Source: JBBQBQ01 sp038317685
GTDB taxonomy: Bacteria; Desulfobacterota; Desulfuromonadia; Desulfuromonadales; DDH964
Assembly: GCA_038317685.1 (NCBI GenBank)
Contig: JBBQBQ010000140.1
Coordinates: forward strand, 1 to 8,850
Length of the DNA stretch: 8,850 nt
Direction: 5' to 3'
Made by a program: the position numbers and the translations under genes. Numbering within the stretch: the stretch's first letter is position 1; every line of letters begins with the position of its first letter. Of this stretch, positions 1 to 6,441 are shown in pieces. The notes under the pieces were generated by a model. It did no database searches and was not told where the DNA came from. It was given only the letters and a program-made list of their open reading frames with translations.

Positions 1-42
1 ATCCACGCTGTGGTGGTCCTCGCGCCGGGGAAGGAACTTTAG
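1..42 (+). CDS. Possible C-terminal tail of an upstream plus-strand gene
   Basis: Frame 1 reads IHAVVVLAPGKEL and then a TAG stop at 40-42. Most third codon positions are G or C, as in the clear genes nearby. The other plus-strand frames also stay open here, so 13 codons prove little. The product cannot be named. If real, the gene ends about 20 bases before the candidate promoter of the DUF3014 gene. Confidence 0.25.
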   Translation: MHAVVVLAPGKEL

Positions 43-63
43 AAACAGGCTGCCCGAGTGGGC

Positions 64-92
64 ATGACGACCAGCGGAATCGATGTTATAGT
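64..92 (+). promoter_or_regulatory. Candidate sigma70-type promoter for the DUF3014 gene
   Basis: An ATGACG box at 64-69 (four of six matches to TTGACA) lies 17 bases before TATAGT at 87-92 (five of six matches to TATAAT). Transcription would begin near 99 and leave a leader of roughly 90 bases before the ATG at 192. The assignment rests on consensus matching only. Confidence 0.4.
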
Positions 93-127
93 GAAACCGG
101 TCGCCGTAAAGTCCGGCCAGCCTCCTT

Positions 128-158
128 TGGCGGTGCAACCGCGCCGTTGCGGCCGCCA
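128..158 (+). other. Stem-loop in the leader of the DUF3014 gene
   Basis: Bases 128-139 pair with 146-158 as roughly a 12-bp stem. GCAAC pairs with GTTGC around a six-base loop (140-145), then comes a T-G wobble, a one-base bulge, and GGCGG pairing with CCGCC. No T-run follows on either strand, so it does not look like an intrinsic terminator. It lies between the candidate promoter and the ribosome-binding site, about 33 bases before the start codon. It could be a leader structure or a chance GC-rich palindrome. Confidence 0.4.
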
Positions 159-191
159 GCACGCAAAACAAACAACCGTAAGGGAAAGCCG

Positions 192-1019
192 ATGAAAGTT
201 TTGTTGTGGATCCTTTCGGGTCTCGTCCTGATCGCCGCCACCTTCCTCGTCTGGCAGGCCCTTGCCCCGACTCCCGCACCCCCGCCGCAACCGAAAGCGC
301 AGGTCCAGCGCCAGTCGGTGCCCCCGACCGGCCCCAATGCCGGCATTGCCCACCCCCTCGCGGAAACGGCGCCGCAGACCGAACAGGCCCCCGCCGACCT
401 CGGCCTCGACCGGCCCCTGCCGCCCCTCGACGAAAGCGACGGACGGCTGCAGGAGCTGCTCGGCCGCCTTTTACCGGGGCAGCCCCTCGACCACTTCTTC
501 CTCCTCGACCACTTCGTCCGCCGCCTCGTCCTGCTGATCGACAGCCTGCCTCTGAACCAGCTGCCGATCAACCGGCTGCCGGTCAAACCGGTGCCTGGAA
601 AATTCCTGGCCACCGGCTCCGGCGACCAGCTGACCATCGACCCAGCCAACTTCCGCCGCTACGCCCCGTGGATCAGTCTCACCGAGGCCGCCGACCCGAA
701 ACTGGTGGTGGCGGTCTACGTCCATCTCTACCCCCTCTTTCAACAGGCATACCGGGATCTCGGCTACCCCAAGGGCTATTTCAACGACCGGCTGATCGAT
801 GTCATCGACCACCTGCTGGGCACCCCCGAGCCGAGCGGTCCGCTGCACCTGGTACAGCCCAGAATCGTTTACCTTTATGCTGACGTCGAGCTCGAGGCCC
901 GCTCCGCCGGGCAGAAAATCCTGCTGCGCATCGGCCCGGAAAACGCTGCCCGGGTCAAGGCGCTGCTGCGCGACTACCGCCGGGAGCTGGTCGCCGCCAC
1001 GGTGCCGGCAGCGCACTGA
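192..1019 (+). CDS. DUF3014 family protein with a single N-terminal membrane anchor
   Basis: The protein is 275 residues. The chosen ATG at 192 has AGGGA about six bases upstream and opens directly into a hydrophobic segment (residues about 4-23). An in-frame ATG at 147 would add 15 polar residues, lies inside a leader stem-loop and has no good ribosome-binding site. After the membrane segment comes a Pro/Gln/Ala-rich linker (about 24-75), then a globular domain (about 76-268) that I recognise as DUF3014: an LPPLDESD entry, a region of repeated Leu-Pro steps (119-134), NFRRYAPW near 153-160, a YPLFQQAY/GYPKGYFNDR helix region near 180-200, and a C-terminal arginine-rich helix. The layout suggests an inner-membrane anchor with the domain outside the cytoplasm. 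The family has no established biochemical function, and I see no catalytic motif. It converges with treY and is probably monocistronic. Confidence 0.85.
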   Translation: MKVLLWILSGLVLIAATFLVWQALAPTPAPPPQPKAQVQRQSVPPTGPNAGIAHPLAETAPQTEQAPADLGLDRPLPPLDESDGRLQELLGRLLPGQPLDHFFLLDHFVRRLVLLIDSLPLNQLPINRLPVKPVPGKFLATGSGDQLTIDPANFRRYAPWISLTEAADPKLVVAVYVHLYPLFQQAYRDLGYPKGYFNDRLIDVIDHLLGTPEPSGPLHLVQPRIVYLYADVELEARSAGQKILLRIGPENAARVKALLRDYRRELVAATVPAAH

Positions 1020-1059
1020 TTCGGGTCCCCACCGGCACTGCCACCCCCTCCGTCCCTGC

Positions 1060-1087
1060 CGTGGCCGGCTACCCGCAGCCGGCCACG
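1060..1087. terminator. GC-rich hairpin between convergent genes, probable bidirectional terminator
   Basis: A perfect 11-bp stem (CGTGGCCGGCT at 1060-1070 paired with 1077-1087) encloses a six-base loop. It sits in the 81-base gap between the DUF3014 stop (1019) and the treY stop (1101), the expected place for a shared terminator. Neither side has a good T-tract, so intrinsic termination may be imperfect. Confidence 0.55.
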
Positions 1088-1100
1088 CACTGTCTTCGCT

Positions 1101-4100
1101 TCACCCTTCATCCCCGGCCGAACCATCGACCGCTTCCAGCAACGCGACGGGAAACTCGGCCAGCACTTCGGCGAGACCGAGACTTGCCTCCGCGGGCTGC
1201 GGCAGCTCCAGCAACGCCCCGGTAAACAGGTTGCGGTAGCGGCGCCTTTCCCCGCCGGGGGGGAGAATCAGCCGCGTCTCCTGCCAGACCTTAGCCCCGT
1301 GCGGCAGGTCGCCGGGGCCGTCGATCAGGCGGGAAAAAAACCGCGGCGCCACGACGAGCGCCTCCTTGCCGGCCAGGCTGCGAGCGAAGGCGCAGACGTG
1401 GTCGGCGCGTGCCCCTTCGACCGCGAGGGGGAGGTAAGTCCCCTGTTCGAACAGCTCCCGTGCCCCGCTGCGGAAGCGGAGCGTCCGCTCGATGATGAAG
1501 AGTTTGATCCGACCGTCCTCCATCCTCGCCGTCAGCTCGCCGGCGAGCTGGCGCAGGCCGGCGTCCTGCCGCTGCCGCTGCCACAGCTCGTCGAGCAGCC
1601 TGCGCCGCAGGCCGAAATCGACGGGCCGGCGGTTATCGGGATCGACCAGGCTGAGATCCCAGAGTTCGCTCCCCTGGTAGAAATCGGGCAGGCCGGGCGC
1701 AGTCATCTTCAGCAGGGTCTGGGCGAGCCCATTGAGCATCCCGCAATAGCTGGTCAGCTGCTGGAACTGGCGCAGGTCAACCAAAAACGGATTTGGGACA
1801 GCGGTCGCCAGTAAACGGTCGATGAAGCCCAGCAGGGCCTCTTCGTAGGCCGTATTCGGTCGGGTCCAGCTCGAATTGACCTTCGCCTCCCGCAGCGCCT
1901 TCAGCAGATATTCCCCGATCCGCTCGCGAAACACCTCGGGTCCCCCCCCCGCCTCGGTGTCGATGGGCCAGGCGCCGACCAGGGTCTGGTAGAGGAGGTA
2001 CTCTTCGTTGCGGTCCGGAACCGGCTGCCCTTCGACCAGTTCCTTTTTCTTCCGGTTGAACCGGTTCCACCGGCCGAGCGCCGCCCGCCACCGCTCGGGA
2101 ATTTCGGAGAGGACGTTGATCCGCGCCCGGACGTCTTCGCTACGTTTGGTGTCGTGAGTCGAAGTGGCCAGCAGGGCCTGGCAGCGGCTGCGGCTGCGCT
2201 CGATGTTCTGGCCATGGAACGCCTCCAGCGGTGTCCCGAAGCGTTCCGGGTTGCCGCCGACCTCGTTCAGGGAGACCAGCCGGTTGTAGACGTAAAAAGT
2301 CGTATCTTCCATCCCCTTGGCCATGACCGGCCCGGTCAGCTGCTGGAAACGCATGACGAAATCGAGCCACCCTTCCCGTTCCGCCGCGGCCACCCCTTCC
2401 TCCGCCGCGAGCAGCAGCACCCGCTGAAGGAAATCGAAGACCGAGGGGTCGGTGGCGGGATTCTTCCGTTTCGCCCGGGCAACGGCAAATTCCACGTACC
2501 GCCGGTCCCGCTCCGCCACCACCCCGCCACGGATATAGGTCCGGTAGACGGGGAAAAAGGCAATCACTTCCACCAGAGCCCAGGTCAGGCTGTTCAGGGT
2601 GAAGTCGCGGGTATGCCGGTTCACTTCCGAGATCGCGTTTAACCGGTGGCCGAGGGCGTTGACCTCGCCGGACATGTTGGCCTGCATGACCAGCTTCTTG
2701 GCCGCGTAGACGATCTCCGCAAAATTCTGCCGTTCCCCGACGAAGCGGGCGTAGAGGGCGTCGAAGGCCTTGGCGTTGCCGGTCTCGACAAAGAGACCGT
2801 TCACCTGATTGGCGAACTCGTAGCCGGTGGTCCCGAAGAGCGGCCAGTCCTCCTGCAACACCTCCCCCTTCAGGAGGATCTTTTCCCCGACCACGTAGAA
2901 GGGCCGGAACCCCGGTTCCTGCTCCAGCCGCGCCGCGTAACGCTCCTGCAGCCGCGCTTGCCGCTCTCGCTCTGCCTCCTCGCCAGCCCCCTCCCCGGGG
3001 TTGGTCAAGACGGCGAGACCCCGTTGAACAAAACAGCCCCGCTGCAGCTTTCCCAGATAGTCAGCGGGGTCGTAGAGGCCGTCCAGGTGGTCGATCCGCA
3101 GCCCGGTCACCTTCCCCTCCCGGATCAGCCGGAAGATCAGCCGGTGGGTCTCGGCGAAGACCCGGGGATCCTCCATCCGGATCGCGGCCAGCGCGTTGAT
3201 GTCGAAGAAGCGCCGGTAGTTGATCTCCTCGGTGGCCACCCGCCAGTGCGAGAGGCGGTAGACTTGCCGCCGCAGCAGCGCATCGAGCAGATCAAAACTG
3301 GCCGTCGTGCCGCGCTCACCGTTGAAGATTCCCACATTGCTGTCGACGAAGGCCCGGATCTCGGGGCTTTGTCGATAAAGTTCTCCGAGACGGCGCTTGG
3401 CGATCTCCTTTTCGCGGTAGCGTTCGACGATCCGCTCCGGGTCGAACTCCGTGGGCGGGGGGAGATTCTTCAGCGCGGTGTCGATGCTGAGCAGTTCCTG
3501 GAAGTGGTGATGTCCGGCCGGAAGCGCCCGCTCCAGCTCCTCCAGCCGGTGGGTGAGAATGGCGGCGTAGCTCTTGGGCATGATCGGCAGCCGGTGGTCG
3601 TAGTAGTGGAGATAAAACGCCCCGTCCTCGAAACTCAGGGTCAGTTCGCCGTTCTCCAATACCGCCCCGTACTGGTCACCGAGGATGGGGGAGAGCACCT
3701 TGTCCTTCAGCTCCTTTTTGACCGGCTCCCAGTCGATGTCGAAAAAATCGGTGTGCCGGGCGCTCGGGCCGTTTTCGAGCAGGTCCATCCACCAGAGGTT
3801 CTCCCGGCTTTCGATGCACATGTGATTGGGCACCACATCGAGCAGTTGCCCCAGTCCGTAGCGCTGCAGCTCGTCGACCAGGGCCGTGTACTCCGCTTCG
3901 CTCCCCAGCTCCGAATTCAGACAGTTCGGATCGAGGATGTCGTAGCCGTGCAGGCTACCCGGCCGGGCCTTGAAACAGGGGGAGGCGTAGAGGTCGCTGA
4001 TCCCCAGCTGGTGCAGGTAGACGACCAGGTCTCGGGCGTCGTTGAAGCGGAAATCCCGGTTGAACTGCAGCCGGTAGGTGGCGACGGGAATGCGCGGTCG

Positions 4101-4121
4101 ATCAAAAAGGCTTTCGGGCAT
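1101..4121 (-). CDS. treY: TreY, maltooligosyltrehalose synthase (EC 5.4.99.15)
   Basis: This GH13-family enzyme isomerises the terminal alpha-1,4 bond at the reducing end of maltodextrins to the alpha,alpha-1,1 bond, giving maltooligosyltrehalose, the TreZ substrate. Numbering here counts from the upstream ATG at 4193 (1030 aa). The family start PVATYRLQFN is at 36-45. GH13 motifs are: region I DVVPNHM (119-125); region II GLRIDHLDG with nucleophile Asp368; region III VVGEKIL with acid/base Glu437; region IV STHDTKRSEDVRARI with Asp681. YQGSELWDLSLVDPDNRRPVDF (839-860) is a TreY hallmark. All catalytic residues are present. I prefer the start at 4121 (Met25, 1006 aa): the 24 residues before it resemble no TreY, their codons lack the strong G/C third-position bias, and AGGA lies six bases upstream of Met25. 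The 4193 start would overlap the treZ stop by 11 bases and cannot be excluded. Cytoplasmic, in an operon with treZ. Confidence 0.96.
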   Translation of the reverse strand: MPESLFDRPRIPVATYRLQFNRDFRFNDARDLVVYLHQLGISDLYASPCFKARPGSLHGYDILDPNCLNSELGSEAEYTALVDELQRYGLGQLLDVVPNHMCIESRENLWWMDLLENGPSARHTDFFDIDWEPVKKELKDKVLSPILGDQYGAVLENGELTLSFEDGAFYLHYYDHRLPIMPKSYAAILTHRLEELERALPAGHHHFQELLSIDTALKNLPPPTEFDPERIVERYREKEIAKRRLGELYRQSPEIRAFVDSNVGIFNGERGTTASFDLLDALLRRQVYRLSHWRVATEEINYRRFFDINALAAIRMEDPRVFAETHRLIFRLIREGKVTGLRIDHLDGLYDPADYLGKLQRGCFVQRGLAVLTNPGEGAGEEAERERQARLQERYAARLEQEPGFRPFYVVGEKILLKGEVLQEDWPLFGTTGYEFANQVNGLFVETGNAKAFDALYARFVGERQNFAEIVYAAKKLVMQANMSGEVNALGHRLNAISEVNRHTRDFTLNSLTWALVEVIAFFPVYRTYIRGGVVAERDRRYVEFAVARAKRKNPATDPSVFDFLQRVLLLAAEEGVAAAEREGWLDFVMRFQQLTGPVMAKGMEDTTFYVYNRLVSLNEVGGNPERFGTPLEAFHGQNIERSRSRCQALLATSTHDTKRSEDVRARINVLSEIPERWRAALGRWNRFNRKKKELVEGQPVPDRNEEYLLYQTLVGAWPIDTEAGGGPEVFRERIGEYLLKALREAKVNSSWTRPNTAYEEALLGFIDRLLATAVPNPFLVDLRQFQQLTSYCGMLNGLAQTLLKMTAPGLPDFYQGSELWDLSLVDPDNRRPVDFGLRRRLLDELWQRQRQDAGLRQLAGELTARMEDGRIKLFIIERTLRFRSGARELFEQGTYLPLAVEGARADHVCAFARSLAGKEALVVAPRFFSRLIDGPGDLPHGAKVWQETRLILPPGGERRRYRNLFTGALLELPQPAEASLGLAEVLAEFPVALLEAVDGSAGDEG

Positions 4122-4135
4122 TGCGGGTCCTGCCT

Positions 4136-4158
4136 CCCCCTCTGGGGCCAAGAGGGGG
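4136..4158 (-). promoter_or_regulatory. RNA hairpin overlapping the treY ribosome-binding region
   Basis: CCCCCTCT (4136-4143) and AGAGGGGG (4151-4158) are perfect 8-bp inverted repeats with a seven-base loop. In the treZ-treY mRNA the 3' arm contributes the first part of a GGGGGAGG purine tract, which lies about 11 bases before the preferred treY ATG (4121). A second, unpaired AGGA is nearer. The hairpin could lower treY initiation until ribosomes finishing treZ (stop at 4183) open it. The pairing is seen in the sequence; the regulatory role is inferred. Confidence 0.4.
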
Positions 4159-4182
4159 CAAGAGGGAGTTCCGTTCTCCTGC

Positions 4183-6057
4183 TCAGTTCCCATAAAGGAC
4201 GAAGCTCCAGGGAGCGAGGGTCAACGGGACCTCGCCGCTGCCGCCGGGCAGCGCGGCCGGGGCCGGGCTCCCCGCCCCGCCCCATTCCGGCTGCGCCGAA
4301 TCGAGGAGCCTGCGGCAGGGTGGATGATGCAGGGGAAGAGCCACACGCCGCCGCTCCTCCCCGAAGTTGAAGAGGCAGAGGACCTGATCGGCGCCGGTCC
4401 CGCGGCGCAGCACCAGCACCCTTTCATCGTCCAGCGCCGCCACCGCTGACTCCTCCCGGCGCAGACGGCGCAGGGCCGGCAGCTCGCGGCGCAGCCGCAG
4501 CAGGTGCCGGTAGAAGGCGAAGAGGATGCGCTGCAGCCCCTGCAGGCGTTGCTCCGGGTTGAGCTTTGCGGCCAGGAAGGTCGCCTCGGCCTGAGGATCG
4601 GGGATCGCCCCCTGCCAGGCGAAGGCGGAGAATTCCTCCTGCCGCCCCCGGCGCACCGCCGCCACCAGTTGCGGATCGCCGTGGCTGATGAAATAGGCGA
4701 AGGGCGCGACTTCGCCGTACTCCTCGCCCATGAAAAGCAGCGGCAGATAGGGGGAAAGCAGCACCGCTCCGGCCGCCAGTTTCAGCTTGTCCAGCGACAC
4801 CAGATGGCCGAGCCGCTCGCCGCGCGGCCGGTTGCCCACCTGGTCGTGGTTCTGGGCAAAGACCACCAGCTGCCCTGGCGGCAAGCCGGCCGAGGAGCTG
4901 CCGTGGCGGCGCCGGCGGTAGTGGGAATACTCTCCCGAGAAGACGAACCCCTCGCGGTAGGCCGTGGCGAGCCGGGAGAGTGTGCCGAAGTCGGCGTAAT
5001 ATCCTTGGCGCTCGCCGGTCAGCAGGGTGTGCAGGGCATGGTGGAAATCGTCGTTCCACTGGGCATCGAGACCGTGGCCGCCCTGCTCGGGCGAGGTGAT
5101 GGTGCGCAGGTCGTTAAGGTCGCTCTCGGCGATGACCTGCACCCGCCGCCCCAGGTCCCGCGCCCGGCAGTGAACCGCCTCGGTCAAGTCCTGCAGGATG
5201 TGGCGGGCGCCGAAATCAAAGATGCCGTGGATGGCGTCGAGACGCAGGGCGTCAAGGTGATACTCGTTCACCCAGAAGAGAGCGTTGCTGACCACGTAGT
5301 GACGCACCGGGTCGCTGTCGGGGCCGTCGAAGTTGACCGCCTCTCCCCAGGGGGTACGGTAGCGGTTGGTGAAGTAGGGACCGAAGCAGCCTAGGTAGTT
5401 CCCCTCCGGGCCGAGATGGTTGTAAACCACGTCGAGGATCACCGCCAGCCCCTTGCGGTGGCAGGCATCGACCAACGCTTTGAGCCCCTCCGGCCCGCCG
5501 TAGCTGTGCTGCACGGCGAAGGGATAGACGCCGTCGTACCCCCAGTTGCGCTCCCCGGGGAACTGGGCCACCGGCATCAGCTCCAGGGCGGTCACGCCCA
5601 GTTCCAGCAGGTAGTCGAGGCGGGGAATGATCGCGGCGAAGGTCCCGGCCGCGGTGAAGGTGCCGACGTGGAGTTCGTAGCTGAGGTAGTCATCGAGCGC
5701 CAGGCCGGTCCAGGCGGCGTCGCTCCAGGCGAAGACACCCGGGTCGACGATCCGCGAGGGGCCGTGCACCCCCTGCGGCTGCCAGCGGGAGGCGGGGTCG
5801 GGGCGCTCGCTGCCATCGGCAAGGCGATAGAGGTAGTCCTCCCCGGGTTGCGCCATGGCGCTGCCGACGAAGTAGCCCTCCGCCTCGGCCCGCAGCGACA
5901 CGACCCGCGTGCCGCCGGCGCCGGAGAGGCGCACCGACAACCCGTCGCTGTGCGGCGCCCAGACCCGGAAGGCGACCTCGCCGTCGGCGCGACAGGTGGC
6001 ACCGAGATCGAGCCGCCAGGGAGGTGCCTGGTTTGGTCCGCCAGCATCTGGGGTCAT
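4183..6057 (-). CDS. treZ: TreZ, maltooligosyltrehalose trehalohydrolase (EC 3.2.1.141)
   Basis: TreZ hydrolyses the alpha-1,4 bond next to the trehalosyl end made by TreY, releasing trehalose and a shortened maltodextrin. Numbering counts from an upstream ATG at 6105 (640 aa). An N-terminal CBM48-like beta domain (about 36-125, with VAFRVWAP) precedes the GH13 barrel: ELHVGTF (144-150); region I DVVYNH (225-230); region II ALRLDAIHG with nucleophile Asp290; region III VIAESDLND with acid/base Glu327; region IV QNHDQVGNRPRGERL with Asp421. The IAESDLND and QNHDQVGNR forms distinguish TreZ from glycogen branching enzyme. The C-terminal beta domain ends in SFVLYGN. I prefer the start at 6057 (Met17, 624 aa): GGGAG lies five bases before it, and the 16 residues upstream use atypical codons (TGT, TCT, CGA). 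The 6105 ATG also has GGGGGAG upstream and remains possible. It is the first gene of the treZ-treY operon. Confidence 0.96.
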   Translation of the reverse strand: MTPDAGGPNQAPPWRLDLGATCRADGEVAFRVWAPHSDGLSVRLSGAGGTRVVSLRAEAEGYFVGSAMAQPGEDYLYRLADGSERPDPASRWQPQGVHGPSRIVDPGVFAWSDAAWTGLALDDYLSYELHVGTFTAAGTFAAIIPRLDYLLELGVTALELMPVAQFPGERNWGYDGVYPFAVQHSYGGPEGLKALVDACHRKGLAVILDVVYNHLGPEGNYLGCFGPYFTNRYRTPWGEAVNFDGPDSDPVRHYVVSNALFWVNEYHLDALRLDAIHGIFDFGARHILQDLTEAVHCRARDLGRRVQVIAESDLNDLRTITSPEQGGHGLDAQWNDDFHHALHTLLTGERQGYYADFGTLSRLATAYREGFVFSGEYSHYRRRRHGSSSAGLPPGQLVVFAQNHDQVGNRPRGERLGHLVSLDKLKLAAGAVLLSPYLPLLFMGEEYGEVAPFAYFISHGDPQLVAAVRRGRQEEFSAFAWQGAIPDPQAEATFLAAKLNPEQRLQGLQRILFAFYRHLLRLRRELPALRRLRREESAVAALDDERVLVLRRGTGADQVLCLFNFGEERRRVALPLHHPPCRRLLDSAQPEWGGAGSPAPAALPGGSGEVPLTLAPWSFVLYGN

Positions 6058-6105
6058 GGAGGCTCCCGGCCTCGCCCATCGAGAACACCCGAAAGGGCAG
6101 GCCAT

Positions 6106-6351
6106 TTCCTGGTCTCCCCCGGGATCGGGGGCCCTTACACTTTAGCTGCCAATGGTCGCCCTGCAACCGGCGAATGCGGGAGGGATACGGGGGATCTGTG
6201 GAGGGAGGGGATGAACCATTCGTCAACGCCGCTGCCGCCGGCGTTACCAAGTCCAGACGAGCCCCTGGTGGAGGGCCCGATAAGGGAGCCGGCACATGCG
6301 GTATTCCGGGACGGGCCGGTCATCCCCGAATCGATGCAGAGAAGATCGACA
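6106..6351. other. Intergenic region upstream of treZ
   Basis: This is the gene-free stretch between the speA terminator and the upstream treZ ATG. I find no convincing gene in it. A weak minus-strand promoter candidate is TTGCAG, a 16-base gap, then TAAAGT (about 6139-6166), which would give a short treZ leader; each box matches the consensus poorly. A perfect 7-bp inverted repeat AACGCCG/CGGCGTT (6225-6231 and 6239-6245) forms a small hairpin without a T-tract. A plus-strand ATG at 6211 has a purine-rich stretch before it, but its frame runs on antisense through speA. Confidence 0.5.
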
Positions 6352-6383
6352 AACAGGCCGCCTCCCGCAGGAGACGGCCTGTT
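6352..6383 (-). terminator. Rho-independent terminator of speA
   Basis: AACAGGCCG (6352-6360) pairs with CGGCCTGTT (6375-6383). After one mismatch, CTCC pairs with GGAG around a CGCA tetraloop, giving 13 paired bases. On the minus strand the stem runs into a T-rich stretch (TGTTTGTC). It starts 58 bases beyond the speA stop and isolates speA from treZ. Confidence 0.8.
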
Positions 6384-6404
6384 CTTATCATTCAAATATC
6401 CTGC

Positions 6405-6431
6405 CTCCCCTCTCCCCCCGGGAGAGCGGGT
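6405..6431. repeat. C/G-rich palindrome just after speA, possibly a degenerate dispersed repeat
   Basis: CTCTCCC (6410-6416), three C residues, and GGGAGAG (6420-6426) form a 7-bp stem. Further C/G pairing continues beyond one mismatch, and TGAGG follows. The wording resembles the short CCCTCTCC...GGAGAGGG palindromes often scattered through intergenic regions of Proteobacteria and Desulfobacterota. Only one copy is visible here, so its repeat nature is inferred by resemblance. It lies between the speA stop and the terminator, so it would be in the speA 3' UTR. Confidence 0.45.
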
Positions 6432-6441
6432 GAGGTGCGCG

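Noticed and set aside
121..128. Perfect AAAGGAGG on the minus strand
   Set aside because: No start codon lies at a suitable distance downstream, and no credible minus-strand gene begins there.
2646..4370. Plus-strand open frame of 574 codons antisense to treY and the treZ end
   Set aside because: TreY catalytic motifs on the minus strand identify the true gene. The plus-strand product looks like an antisense translation with no domain.
4183..6057. Glycogen branching enzyme GlgB as an alternative to TreZ
   Set aside because: It shares CBM48 and GH13 architecture, but the IAESDLND and QNHDQVGNRPRGERL motifs and the adjacent treY fit TreZ.
6135..6395. Minus-strand 86-codon frame downstream of speA
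   Set aside because: It begins inside the speA terminator hairpin; its first residues (NRPSPAGGGLFVD) simply translate that hairpin. No ribosome-binding site or family resemblance.
6211..6441. Plus-strand ATG with a purine-rich ribosome-binding-like stretch
   Set aside because: The frame runs through the terminator and repeat and then antisense through speA without a natural end, so it is not a credible small gene.
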